Part shown: positions 25,010-33,587 of the stretch, in pieces
How positions within the stretch are numbered: position 1 is the first letter of the stretch
Layout of the letters: each line of letters begins with the position of its first letter
Assembly (NCBI GenBank): GCA_002389905.1
Contig: DGRE01000019.1
Coordinates: forward strand, 81,692-145,691
Direction of reading: 5' to 3'
DNA length: 64,000 nucleotides
DNA from: Hungatella sp. UBA4396
GTDB lineage: Bacteria > Bacillota > Clostridia > Lachnospirales > Lachnospiraceae
Made by a program: the position numbers and the translations under genes
Notes under the pieces: generated by a model
Database searches by the model: none
What the model was told of the DNA's origin: nothing
The model's input: only the letters and a program-made list of their open reading frames with translations

Positions 25010-26275
25010 ATGAAGGAAAAGGGAAGGAGCAGGTTTCAATTGCCGAAGCTGCCTGTCACAAAAACCCAGGCAGCCTGCGCGGCAGGAGGAGTGATTTTGT
25101 ACGCTGTCATGAGCGTTATCAATGGAGGAAGCCAGGATTTATCCCGGGAGGGGCTTAAAAGGGCCGGACCGGGAAATGGGGAGACTTCTTATGAGCTTTC
25201 CGTATCAGGTTTTCATCAGAAGGAGGGGACCGGTAAAATAACCGTTGACCTGCCTGTAAGGGAAAGGAGGTATAAGGAGCAGGAGGCCAAGGAACTGCTT
25301 AAGAAGCTGGGAGAGGAACTTAAGGTGCAGATTCTGGGGGAAAATGAGTCCTTGGAAGAGGTGAGAACTAATTTAAATTTAAAAACAGACCTTTCCGGGT
25401 ATGGGTTTAAAATCAGTTGGGAATCGGAAAATCCTGAGTTAATTGACTCTTTTGGAACCGTACACAATGAAGAGGTTTCTGAAGAGGGAGAGCCTGTCTG
25501 GTTAAGCGCTTGGCTGACAGATGGAATCCATGAGCGCAGATATGAATATAAGGTCGTTGTTTATCCGCCTGTGCTCACTCCGGAAGAACAATTGGCAGCA
25601 GCATTTAAAAAGTGGGCGGATCAGGCGGATATGAAGCAGCAGACAGAGGACAAGCTTTTGCTTCCGACAGTTTATGATGGTCAGACACTGACCTACAGCC
25701 TGGTAAAAGATGAGGATTACCGGTTTCTTCCTGTCCTTGGAGTTTTGCTTGCAGCTCTTCTTCATGCCAAGAAAGAAATGGACAAGCAAAAGCAGGCCAG
25801 GGAGAGGGAGCAGCAGCTTCTTTTTGATTACTCTGAGGTGGTTTCTAAGCTTGTGGTCTATGTGGGGGCAGGACTTACGGTGAGAGGGGCCCTGGAACGG
25901 ATGGCAGCAGGCTATGAAGAATCCTTAACCTTGGGAAAGGGGAGAGTGCGTCCTGCCTATGAGGAAGTGGTAAAGACGGTGAGGCAGCTGGGAAGCGGAC
26001 AGGGGGAGGGGAAGGCTTATGGGGAGTTTGGACGAAGGTGCGGGCTCCAGTCTTATTTGAAGCTTTCCGCCCTCCTGGAGCAGGGCCAGAAAAATGGAAG
26101 CCGCCAGCTTCGTCCTGCTTTGGAGCTTGAGCTTGTTTCCGCCTTTGAACAGAGGAAGAACCTGGCTAAGAAGCTGGGAGAGGAGGCGGGAACAAAATTG
26201 CTGCTTCCCCTGCTTTTGATGCTGGGAGTGGTTATGGTTATGATCGTGGTTCCTGCATTTCTGGCATTTTACTAG
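25010..26275 (+). CDS. tadC: TadC-like platform protein with Ig-like extracytoplasmic insertion
   Basis: A 421-residue protein. One membrane helix at about 18-36 precedes an approximately 200-residue hydrophilic region containing an atrophied bacterial Ig-like domain (about 118-187, with FKISWESENPELIDSFGTV, 19 residues, and a terminal YEYKVVVYPP). A second membrane helix lies at about 238-252, then a T2SF domain (about 270-380) and a C-terminal helix. Classical TadC has only the T2SF and membrane parts; this N-terminal addition would lie outside the membrane, facing the growing pilus or the wall. Confidence 0.85.
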   Translation: MKEKGRSRFQLPKLPVTKTQAACAAGGVILYAVMSVINGGSQDLSREGLKRAGPGNGETSYELSVSGFHQKEGTGKITVDLPVRERRYKEQEAKELLKKLGEELKVQILGENESLEEVRTNLNLKTDLSGYGFKISWESENPELIDSFGTVHNEEVSEEGEPVWLSAWLTDGIHERRYEYKVVVYPPVLTPEEQLAAAFKKWADQADMKQQTEDKLLLPTVYDGQTLTYSLVKDEDYRFLPVLGVLLAALLHAKKEMDKQKQAREREQQLLFDYSEVVSKLVVYVGAGLTVRGALERMAAGYEESLTLGKGRVRPAYEEVVKTVRQLGSGQGEGKAYGEFGRRCGLQSYLKLSALLEQGQKNGSRQLRPALELELVSAFEQRKNLAKKLGEEAGTKLLLPLLLMLGVVMVMIVVPAFLAFY

Positions 26276-26290
26276 GAAGGAGGTGATGAG

Positions 26291-26476
26291 ATGGGAGAAT
26301 TACTGAAAAAAGAAGTAATGGCTTTTCTAAAGGAAGAAGACGGCGTAGGCGTTATTGAGATTGTGCTTATTTTAGTGGTTTTAATCGGACTTGTGATTAT
26401 TTTTAAGAAACAGATAACAACTCTTCTTGATAACATTTTTAAGGAGATCAACAGCCAGTCCAAAGAGGTGTATTGA
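26291..26476 (+). CDS. Flp1-type IVb major pilin
   Basis: A 61-residue prepilin. A short polar leader with an acidic stretch ends near EEDGVGVIEI, where cleavage after G18 or G20 would leave Glu near position 5 of the mature protein. A single long hydrophobic helix (IVLILVVLIGLVIIF) and a short polar tail follow. Position and size fit the structural Flp pilin of this locus. AAGGAGGTG precedes the ATG; its stop overlaps the next start (TGATG). Confidence 0.9.
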   Translation: MGELLKKEVMAFLKEEDGVGVIEIVLILVVLIGLVIIFKKQITTLLDNIFKEINSQSKEVY

Positions 26477-28359
26477 TGAAACGAAGCGGTCAGATAACAG
26501 TGTTTTTCAGTCTGGTGCTTATGTGTATATTCAGCCTTATGTGCGGACTTTTAGAGTCCGCACGGACCGCAGGCTCCAGATATTATTTAAAAATGGCTGC
26601 AGATTCAGCCATGGACTCCTTGTTCAGCCAATACCACAAGGAGGTCTGGAACCAGTACCGCCTTTTTCTTCTGGAGGGAAAAGATGAGGCTGAGCTTGAG
26701 GAGGCCTGGAAAGATTTTATGGAGCCTTATATGGAAAGTTCCGGCTGGTATTCCATGGAAATAGAACATGCAGAGGCCCTGCAGGTTTACCGCATGACGG
26801 ATCAGGGAGGGAAGTATTTAAAACAGGATATTCTGGATTATATGAAATATGGGATATTTGAAAACCTCACCGATGAAACGGGGGCAGAAAATCTGCTGAC
26901 CCAGCTAAAGGAAGCTGGGACCATAAAGCATTTATCAGGAGCCTATAGCGGACATACAAAGGAGGCTGTCCGTCTGGAACGGGCATTTCAGGATATCAGC
27001 GATTCTTTGAGAAAGCAGAAAGAATTATGGCAGGCTGCCGGCTCTGAGTTGGGCAGTTATGACGGGCCGGGCTTTCGGAGAAAGGCAGCAGAGCTTGAAC
27101 AGGAAATGAAACGGATGCCTCCTCTTGTGAGAGCCTATGGAAAAATAGCGGATCAGTTGAAAGAAAAGTGGAAGGAGTCAGAAGCCGCCATGTCCCAGGC
27201 CCGGGAAGAGCTGAGCCAGGAGGTCCGTGACACGCTCCGGGAGGAAACTGCCTGTTACGAGTCTTATATCAATGAAGACGGCGAAAGGAGAAGGGAGATT
27301 GAAGCCCTTCCGGAGAAAATGACTCAGATCAAGGAGATCATAGAAAGGGCAAAGGAGCGTTCCGTTGAAGTAGAAGAAATCATTTCAGAATGGGACGATG
27401 ACGAAGAGGATGAAGGCCCCGATGAAGATGAATTGTGGGGGTCAGTAGAAGAAATATGGCAGAAAATCCCCATTCCTGTACTGCCCTACTCCAATGGAGT
27501 CAAAGATCCGGAAAAGCAGAAGATCTTAGAACAAGTGGAAGGCTTTGTCCAAAGCGGTCTTATGAAGCTGGTTCTTCCGGAAGGGACTGAGATATCCAAG
27601 GGAATCCTGGACTTCACGGACTTTCCATCTGCCTCACGGCAAGGAGGACAGGCGGAAACAGGCGGCCTGGTGGAGCGGATTTTGTTCCAGGAATACTGCG
27701 GCAGCTTTCTTACTGATTTTCTTTCCGAAGAGGATAAGGCTGTACAGTATGAGCTGGAATATCTGATCGCAGGGAAAAATACGGATGAGGAAAACTTAAA
27801 AAAGGCGGTGGGAGACATTCTGATGATAAGAGAAGGCATGAATCTGATCCATATTCTGTCAGACAGGCAGAAACGGGACGAAGCCAAGGCTCTTGCAAAT
27901 GTGATCACCGGTTCCGCCGGTCTGCTACCCCTTGCAGGAGTTGTGGCATTTTTCATCATGAGTGTCTGGGCATTGGGAGAAGCGGTAATAGATGTAAAAA
28001 TGCTGTTGGAGGGAAAAAAGGCGGCCTTTATAAAGACAAAGGAGACCTGGAATCTATCCCTGACCGGACTTTTGGAGCTGGGAAGCACAGGGTCGTGCCC
28101 GGAAGGCGGCGGAGATGAGAAGGGAATGGGTTATGAAGGTTATTTAAAACTCCTCCTATTTATAGGAAATGAGGAAATTAACCGATACCGGCTAATGGAT
28201 GTAATCCAGATGAATATTTGCCGGAAACAGCAGGATTTTCGTATGGCTCATTGCGTCTATCAGGCAGAAATCAAGGGAACAGCCAATGCAAGACATATGT
28301 TTTTTGGAGGAAGAAATCCCTATTACCGGATGGGGGTCCGGACGGAAAAGGCATATTAG
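26476..28359 (+). CDS. DUF5702 (TadG-like) pilus-associated protein
   Basis: A 627-residue protein. An N-terminal segment MKRSGQITVFFSLVLMCIFS (20 residues) gives a type IV pilin-like membrane anchor, followed by a long, charged, largely helical extracytoplasmic region with an acidic patch (about 300-320) and a hydrophobic stretch at about 478-505. Such proteins sit where TadG lies in Gram-negative loci and are thought to be minor pilins or tip/anchor proteins. Start ATG 26476 overlaps the pilin stop. Confidence 0.8.
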   Translation: MKRSGQITVFFSLVLMCIFSLMCGLLESARTAGSRYYLKMAADSAMDSLFSQYHKEVWNQYRLFLLEGKDEAELEEAWKDFMEPYMESSGWYSMEIEHAEALQVYRMTDQGGKYLKQDILDYMKYGIFENLTDETGAENLLTQLKEAGTIKHLSGAYSGHTKEAVRLERAFQDISDSLRKQKELWQAAGSELGSYDGPGFRRKAAELEQEMKRMPPLVRAYGKIADQLKEKWKESEAAMSQAREELSQEVRDTLREETACYESYINEDGERRREIEALPEKMTQIKEIIERAKERSVEVEEIISEWDDDEEDEGPDEDELWGSVEEIWQKIPIPVLPYSNGVKDPEKQKILEQVEGFVQSGLMKLVLPEGTEISKGILDFTDFPSASRQGGQAETGGLVERILFQEYCGSFLTDFLSEEDKAVQYELEYLIAGKNTDEENLKKAVGDILMIREGMNLIHILSDRQKRDEAKALANVITGSAGLLPLAGVVAFFIMSVWALGEAVIDVKMLLEGKKAAFIKTKETWNLSLTGLLELGSTGSCPEGGGDEKGMGYEGYLKLLLFIGNEEINRYRLMDVIQMNICRKQQDFRMAHCVYQAEIKGTANARHMFFGGRNPYYRMGVRTEKAY

Positions 28360-28374
28360 GGAAGGAGGCGGATG

Positions 28375-29298
28375 ATGATGCCCTTTTTCAAGGAGCTTTC
28401 AGGAAAAAAATATAAAAAACATGTTACTCTCCAGGTACAAATCCCTCTTGTGAAATACGGGCTTTTTGTAAAGAGGGCATTATCATCCGCCTCCGGCTTC
28501 TCAAAAAAAGGAAGCCTGACCATAGAAGCGGCTATAGTATTGCCTCTTTTTCTGTTTTTCATGGTGATTTTGATGATCCCCATGGAGCTGATGAACCAGG
28601 AACGAAAGGCTCAGACGGCTCTGGAAAGGGTGGGAGAAGAGGTGAGCCAGTATGCCTATGTCTTAGAACAGCTTAAACTGGAAGAAAAGCTGGCGGAATC
28701 CGGGCTGGAGGGGATCCCGGAAGAGTTTTTAAAGGGGCTGACAGAACAGGGTATTTTAATTTATGTGAAAAAACGAGTGGAGAAAGATCTGGACTTTAAA
28801 AGGCTGGAATCCGTTTCCTTTTTCCATTCCTCTGTTTTAAGGGATGGGGAAACCATAGACCTGGTCATGAACTACCGGATAAAGCTTCCTTTTTCCACCT
28901 TTGGCTTAGACAGTGTCCCCATGACAGCCAGAAGCTGCCGCAGAGCCTGGACCGGCCGGGAAGGGGTCAAGGAGGGCGCTGTTACAGAGGATGAGCTGGT
29001 GTATGTGGGAAGGAGCAGCACCAGATATCACAGGGACAGAACCTGTCATTATCTGTACAATGATTTGAAAAAAATTTCTTTTCAGGAAGCAGAGAGCGTG
29101 CGCAACTCTTCCGGCAGAAAGTACCTGCCCTGCAGCCGGTGCGGCAAATTTGCCCAGGAGAATGGGAGCGTTTATATTATGCCTGGAGGAGAACGGTATC
29201 ACAGTGATGCCCACTGCTCATCCATTGCCGCATATGCAGAAGCAGTACCTCTGTCTGAGGTCCGTCATCTGGGCGGGTGCTCATACTGCTCACAATGA
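28375..29298 (+). CDS. TadE-like pseudopilin with tandem Cys/His motifs
   Basis: A 307-residue protein. The prepilin-type site KKGSLTIEAA (G46/S47, E51) is followed by a hydrophobic helix. The C-terminal third contains two copies of a YHxxxxC...CxxC pattern: Y218-H219, C224, C253, C256 and Y275-H276, C281, C302, C305. The layout suggests two small zinc- or disulfide-stabilised knobs at the exposed end. Three ATGs occur in tandem (28372, 28375, 28378); the middle one is best spaced from GAAGGAGG. Confidence 0.82.
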   Translation: MMPFFKELSGKKYKKHVTLQVQIPLVKYGLFVKRALSSASGFSKKGSLTIEAAIVLPLFLFFMVILMIPMELMNQERKAQTALERVGEEVSQYAYVLEQLKLEEKLAESGLEGIPEEFLKGLTEQGILIYVKKRVEKDLDFKRLESVSFFHSSVLRDGETIDLVMNYRIKLPFSTFGLDSVPMTARSCRRAWTGREGVKEGAVTEDELVYVGRSSTRYHRDRTCHYLYNDLKKISFQEAESVRNSSGRKYLPCSRCGKFAQENGSVYIMPGGERYHSDAHCSSIAAYAEAVPLSEVRHLGGCSYCSQ

Positions 29299-29354
29299 GG
29301 TGAATTTGCCCGAAAGGCAAAGAGAGGTCCCCCTGAGGGGAAGGAGGTGTATTT

Positions 29355-29789
29355 GTGCTTGAAAGTATAAATAGAATTGTATTCGGTGTTTTCTTACTGC
29401 TGACAGCCTGGCAGGATGGGAGAGAGAAGCATATAAGCGTATGGCTTTTGGCAGCAGGCGGGCTGGCTGGTATTTTCCTGTCTTTCCTGCGGGCGGACTT
29501 TGGAACAGAACGGCTGTTAAGCAGTCTGACAGGAGTCGGGCTGCTGATACTCAGCCGCCTGACCGATGAAGCCATCGGCTCTGGTGACGGCTGGTTTTTT
29601 ATAGTGAGCGGACTCTACCTATCTCCGGTTTTAAACCTTAAGCTGTTAATTTACGGAACCTTTCTAAGCGGGCTTGCTTGTGGAGGGATTTACCTTTGCA
29701 GCCGGTTAAAGGGGAATGATGTGAGAAGGAAGCCGGTGGCATTCCTGCCCTTTCTCGTTCCGGTGTGGATTGGGCTGGTGATCCTATGA
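29355..29789 (+). CDS. prepilin peptidase, A24 family (second)
   Basis: A 144-residue, four-to-five-helix membrane peptidase. The catalytic aspartates are D21 (TAWQDGREKHIS) and D78 in GSGDG. It is shorter and distinct from the first A24 gene at the start of the locus, so the two may have different pilin and pseudopilin substrates. GTG 29355 follows AAGGAGGTG. Its last four bases overlap the next gene (ATGA). Confidence 0.85.
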   Translation: MLESINRIVFGVFLLLTAWQDGREKHISVWLLAAGGLAGIFLSFLRADFGTERLLSSLTGVGLLILSRLTDEAIGSGDGWFFIVSGLYLSPVLNLKLLIYGTFLSGLACGGIYLCSRLKGNDVRRKPVAFLPFLVPVWIGLVIL

Positions 29790-30175
29790 AAGGGAGTCTG
29801 CGCGGAAGCTATACCATAGAAGCTTCCTTTGTCATGGCACTGGTCCTGTGGGCTCTGCTGTTTTCTGTTCAGTCGGCATACCGCCTACGGGATGAGGTGG
29901 TGGGAGCCATGGCCCTGACAGAGTCTGCGGAGCGGCTTTCTCATAATGAGACAGAACTGCCGTCTGAGGCATCCTTGTGGGCCTCCAATAGAGCCGGAAC
30001 ACCTTTTTCCTGGAAACAGTACGAATTTCAGGTTCGCTTGTCTGGAAACTCCATCACAGGGAAAAAGGTGAAGGCAGCCGGAAAGGGAGGGCAGTGGAGT
30101 CTGGAACTGGAACGGGAGGTGTTTGACCCTGAAAACTTTTTACGGATGCTGACCTTGGTTCATCAGGAGGAATGA
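29786..30175 (+). CDS. TadE/TadF-like minor pseudopilin
   Basis: A 129-residue protein with a prepilin-type start, RGSYTIEASFVMALVLWALL (20 residues), where Gly/Ser cleavage leaves Glu at +4 or +5, and one hydrophobic helix. The remainder is a short extracytoplasmic domain. Start ATG 29786 overlaps the peptidase stop, so the enzyme and its likely substrate are translationally coupled. Confidence 0.8.
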   Translation: MKGSLRGSYTIEASFVMALVLWALLFSVQSAYRLRDEVVGAMALTESAERLSHNETELPSEASLWASNRAGTPFSWKQYEFQVRLSGNSITGKKVKAAGKGGQWSLELEREVFDPENFLRMLTLVHQEE

Positions 30176-30176
30176 G

Positions 30177-31517
30177 ATGAAGATTACATACAGACGGGAA
30201 ATGAAACATAATTATTTGATCATTGAACCGGAAAACACAGGATATGACGGCTACGAAATCTATATGATGGAGGAAAACCGGATAGAGGGACTGCTGGGAT
30301 TCCAGATGAAACAGATAGATGGACGAAGATATTATTACTATGAAATCACCTCAAAGCAGCCTTTGAACCGGGTTTTGGAATATCACAGTCTGGGGGAGGA
30401 GGAGTTAAAAAAGCTAATCAACAAAACAGCCCAGATCCTGGAACGGATGGAGGCATACCTGCTTCAGGAAAAGCAGATTCTTCTGGAACCGGAATACATT
30501 TATGTAAACCCTGAGACTTTTGAAATTTACCTCTGCCTTGTACCGGGAAGACAGGGCGGATTTCCCAAGGAAATGAGCGGGTTATTGAGATACCTTCTGG
30601 GAAAGGTGAACCACCAGGATAAGGAGTGTGTGGTAATGGCTTACGGCCTGTACCAGGAAAGCCTTAAGGAGAATTACGGAATAAGAGATCTGATGGAAAT
30701 TGTGGGAAGGAATGGGGTGAAGGAAGAAAATCAGGAAGGAGAGGAAGGGTCATTTTCTGATAGCGGGAAAGCCGGGGAAACGCCTAATCTGCTGGCGTCT
30801 TATTTTTCAGCGGAAGAAGCGGAGGGGGAAGATCATTCCCTCCATGAAAATAAGAAGGAAAGTCTCTGGGGACCGGGGATGGCGGCTGTAGCAGCCTTGA
30901 CCGCTGCAGCCGGAATAGCAGCAGTTCTATGGCTGATTTTTGGCATGGGAGGAATCCTGAGGTTTTGGTATGGAAGCGCTGGAGCAGGTGTTCTTACCGC
31001 CCTTGTAATTTTATTTAAGGCCCGCAAAGAGCCCGGAATCTTTAAGGAAGAGAATTCCGGAAAAAAGGAACCCAGCCGCCGTCCGGAAAGAGAAGACTAT
31101 GACTGGAGAATGACCTTTGAGGAAGAGAGTAAAGAAAAAGAAAAGGAAAAGGAACCAAAGCCGGAAGAGGTAAGAAGGGAGACCACACTGCAGACGGTTC
31201 TTCTGACAGACAGGACAGAGGATGAAACAATCAGATATTTACGTGCAACCACCCCTGATATGGAGGATATAGGAATCACTTATATTCCTTATCTGATCGG
31301 AAAACAGGAAGGGCTGGTGGATTATGTCTTAAGCAGTGAGACCATCAGCCGGATTCATGCCAGAATTGACCGGGAGGGAGAAGAATACCGGATCAGCGAT
31401 TTAAATTCCACCAATGGAACCTGCGTCAATGGGCGGTTACTGGAGACCAATGAGACTGTGGCTTTAAAAAAGGGAGACGAAGTTCTTATTGCCGATTTTG
31501 CATTCATATTTACATAA
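30177..31517 (+). CDS. DUF6382 and FHA domain membrane protein
   Basis: A 446-residue protein. The N-terminal DUF6382 domain covers about residues 1-175, an acidic linker follows, two hydrophobic segments lie at about 237-285, and after a Lys/Glu-rich linker there is a C-terminal FHA phosphothreonine-binding domain (about 365-446) with SRIHARI and LNSTNGTCVNG. FHA proteins read Ser/Thr kinase signals; no kinase gene is in the window. As the last gene of the Tad locus it could link pilus assembly to phosphorylation; that is inference. Confidence 0.85.
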   Translation: MKITYRREMKHNYLIIEPENTGYDGYEIYMMEENRIEGLLGFQMKQIDGRRYYYYEITSKQPLNRVLEYHSLGEEELKKLINKTAQILERMEAYLLQEKQILLEPEYIYVNPETFEIYLCLVPGRQGGFPKEMSGLLRYLLGKVNHQDKECVVMAYGLYQESLKENYGIRDLMEIVGRNGVKEENQEGEEGSFSDSGKAGETPNLLASYFSAEEAEGEDHSLHENKKESLWGPGMAAVAALTAAAGIAAVLWLIFGMGGILRFWYGSAGAGVLTALVILFKARKEPGIFKEENSGKKEPSRRPEREDYDWRMTFEEESKEKEKEKEPKPEEVRRETTLQTVLLTDRTEDETIRYLRATTPDMEDIGITYIPYLIGKQEGLVDYVLSSETISRIHARIDREGEEYRISDLNSTNGTCVNGRLLETNETVALKKGDEVLIADFAFIFT

Positions 31518-31528
31518 GAAGGTGTTTT

Positions 31529-31550
31529 GCAGATATTCTGATCTGCTTTA
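31529..31550 (+). terminator. weak hairpin at the end of the Tad locus
   Basis: GCAGAT (31529-31534) pairs with ATCTGC (31541-31546), followed by TTTA only. The region 31551-31798 holds no convincing gene. Confidence 0.35.
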
Positions 31551-31798
31551 GGTATTTAGAAGATGTGCCGGTGAGGAAGAATGTGTAAGATTATAATTGC
31601 ATGGAGAAGCAAATATTGTTATAATTTACTCAGGAAACCTCCATTTGATGAAGGCATTCAGCTTGATAAAGAACTGAGCCTTTGGTGTTCAGAATCTCTG
31701 CAAGGCATATCAACTGTTCTATGTAAAAACAGGAAGGCTATGAGCATAGTCCCTATAGTGACAGATAAAAGAAAAAATGTGCCTGGGAGAAGAATGTG

Positions 31799-32380
31799 AT
31801 GGCGGAAAAAGACTTAAGTGAAAAGCTGATCGAGGATTATGCGGATGTATTCGCAGATATTATCAACGTTTTGGCTTTCCGGGGAGAAAAGTTGCTGAAT
31901 CCTTCCAATATTGTGGATGGCCGGACAACTTCAAGATATAAAGATGCAGATAAAAAGATCCGGGAGGAGACACGAAAGCAATTCACTTCCGATTTTCGGA
32001 TTATTGCGGATTACTTCTGCGCGGTGAGGGAGAAACGGGAAGAGGAACTCCGGTATCATGAACAGGAGATAAAACATGTCTCAGAAATGCCGGATTTCTT
32101 TACAGTTTTCGGAAGAGATAAACGTTTTAAAGACTGCAAACCGGTGATTATGAAAGAAGTAGAGAAAGGGGCTGTCAGTATGTGTACTGTAATGGATTAT
32201 GCTGAAAGGCAGGGGCTGACGAAAGGCAGACAGGAAGGGATGCAAGAAGGCATGGAAATGCTAGTTGCCAACTTTCTAAAAAAAGATAACCGTATGAAAT
32301 ATACCGTTGAAATGCTGGGAGTTTCAGAAGAAATGGTTCTGGAGGTCGCTAAGAAGTTGGGAATTGAAGTTATTCCATAA
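31799..32380 (+). CDS. internally shortened Rpn/PD-(D/E)XK family protein
   Basis: A 193-residue protein. The start (EKDLSEKLIEDYADVFADII, 20 residues) and the C-terminal part (SDFRIIADYFCAVREK, then MCTVMDYAERQGLTKGRQEG) match the two ends of a large Lachnospiraceae Rpn-type nuclease/putative transposase family. The central PD-(D/E)XK catalytic segment of roughly 120 residues between YKDADKKIREETRKQ and FTSDF is missing while the frame stays open. It is probably an inactive remnant, or a small derivative such as a dominant partner. The comparison is from memory of the family. Confidence 0.65.
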   Translation: MAEKDLSEKLIEDYADVFADIINVLAFRGEKLLNPSNIVDGRTTSRYKDADKKIREETRKQFTSDFRIIADYFCAVREKREEELRYHEQEIKHVSEMPDFFTVFGRDKRFKDCKPVIMKEVEKGAVSMCTVMDYAERQGLTKGRQEGMQEGMEMLVANFLKKDNRMKYTVEMLGVSEEMVLEVAKKLGIEVIP

Positions 32381-32456
32381 ACTTCGCAGGAATTGCTTCG
32401 TTTGATCGGTATTTTGCATGCAGAAAAAACTTCATCACTGAAATTTCGTGTTTATG

Positions 32457-32486
32457 TTTACATATTCCGTCCGCCTGTGCTAAAAT
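32457..32486 (+). promoter_or_regulatory. promoter of the rhomboid gene
   Basis: TTTACA (32457-32462), 18 nt, TAAAAT (32481-32486). Confidence 0.55.
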
Positions 32487-32515
32487 ATACATATTATTCA
32501 TGAAGGAGAGTGGTA

Positions 32516-33136
32516 ATGGAGAACCTGGGCTGGAGAAGAAGGGCATATGTGAATATGGGACTGATCGCTTTGAATGTGGTCTATTTCTTTTATTTAGAAA
32601 TAACCGGTTCTACCTCCCATACAGGATTTATGGTATCTCACGGAGCCATGTATGCGCCTCTTGTTCTGGAAAAAGGGGAATACTACCGTCTGCTCACTTC
32701 AATTTTTATGCATTTTGGTATTAACCACATTATGAACAATATGCTTATTTTGTTTATTTTGGGTGACAACCTGGAGAGAGCCTTGGGTCATATCAAGTAT
32801 CTGATATTCTATCTGCTCTGCGGAGTGGGGGCCAATGTGGTCTCCATGGCAGTGAATATAAGGGAATACCGGGATGTGGTTTCCGCAGGTGCTTCAGGTG
32901 CCATATTCGGTGTAATCGGCGGCCTTTTGTATGCTGTAGCCGTTAACCGGGGGCAGTTGGAGGATTTAAGCACCCGCCAGCTGGTCATTGTCATTGTGAG
33001 CTCCCTGTACTTTGGCTTTACCAGTACAGGTGTGGATAATACGGCTCATATTGCAGGGCTGGTGCTGGGAATTTTGTTCGGTCTAATTCTATACCGCAGG
33101 CCCGGCAGGCGTCGCTACAGGGAAATATGGGATTGA
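32516..33136 (+). CDS. rhomboid family intramembrane serine protease
   Basis: A 206-residue, six-helix membrane protease. Catalytic Ser127 lies in GASG (125-128) and His178 in NTAHIAG. The HxxxxHxxxN motif (H66, H71, N75) is intact. It cleaves transmembrane substrates in the bilayer; targets are unknown. ATG 32516 follows AAGGAG by seven bases. It is followed 17 nt later by a HIT gene and probably forms an operon with it and the sigma-like gene. Confidence 0.92.
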   Translation: MENLGWRRRAYVNMGLIALNVVYFFYLEITGSTSHTGFMVSHGAMYAPLVLEKGEYYRLLTSIFMHFGINHIMNNMLILFILGDNLERALGHIKYLIFYLLCGVGANVVSMAVNIREYRDVVSAGASGAIFGVIGGLLYAVAVNRGQLEDLSTRQLVIVIVSSLYFGFTSTGVDNTAHIAGLVLGILFGLILYRRPGRRRYREIWD

Positions 33137-33153
33137 TTAAAAGAGGTGAGAGT

Positions 33154-33570
33154 ATGAGAAAAGATGATTGTATTTTCTGCAAAATTGCGAATGGAGAAAT
33201 ACCTTCTGAAACGATTTATGAAGATGATATGTTCCGCACGATTATGGATCTGGGGCCTGCTTCCAGGGGGCATGCTTTGATTCTTCCCAAGCAGCATTAC
33301 AGGGAGCTTTGTGATCTGGACGGGGAAACGGCAGAAAAGGTTCTTCCCCTGGCTGCCAAAATCGGAGAGGCCATGAAAAAATCACTGGGTTGTAAGGGGT
33401 TTAATGTTGTGCAGAATAACGGAAAGGAAGCAGGTCAGACTGTTTTTCATTATCACGTACATCTGATCCCCCGCTACGAGGAAGGCCCTGATATGGTTTC
33501 ATGGGCGCCGGGAAAAGCAGATCCGGAGGAATTAAAACAAACAGGAGCCGCTATAAGAAGCGCCCTATAA
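33154..33570 (+). CDS. HIT family nucleotide hydrolase (HinT-like)
   Basis: A 138-residue histidine-triad protein with CIFCKIANGEIPS at the start (two Cys, typical of HinT-like zinc variants) and the active triad HYHVHLIP (about residues 102-109). It hydrolyses adenosine phosphoramidates or acyl-adenylates. ATG 33154 is set by AGAGGTGAG. The frame starts inside the end of the rhomboid gene, but the family start is here. Confidence 0.92.
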   Translation: MRKDDCIFCKIANGEIPSETIYEDDMFRTIMDLGPASRGHALILPKQHYRELCDLDGETAEKVLPLAAKIGEAMKKSLGCKGFNVVQNNGKEAGQTVFHYHVHLIPRYEEGPDMVSWAPGKADPEELKQTGAAIRSAL

Positions 33571-33587
33571 TCAGAGGAATAAAATCA

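Noticed and set aside
27486..28088. 200-codon open frame on the minus strand
   Set aside because: It is antisense to the DUF5702 gene, inside a tightly packed operon.
31581..31799. 72-codon open frame before the Rpn-like gene
   Set aside because: Composition looks non-coding, no family recognised, and the ribosome site is poor; it lies between the repeat-like segments at 31.58 and 31.79 kb.
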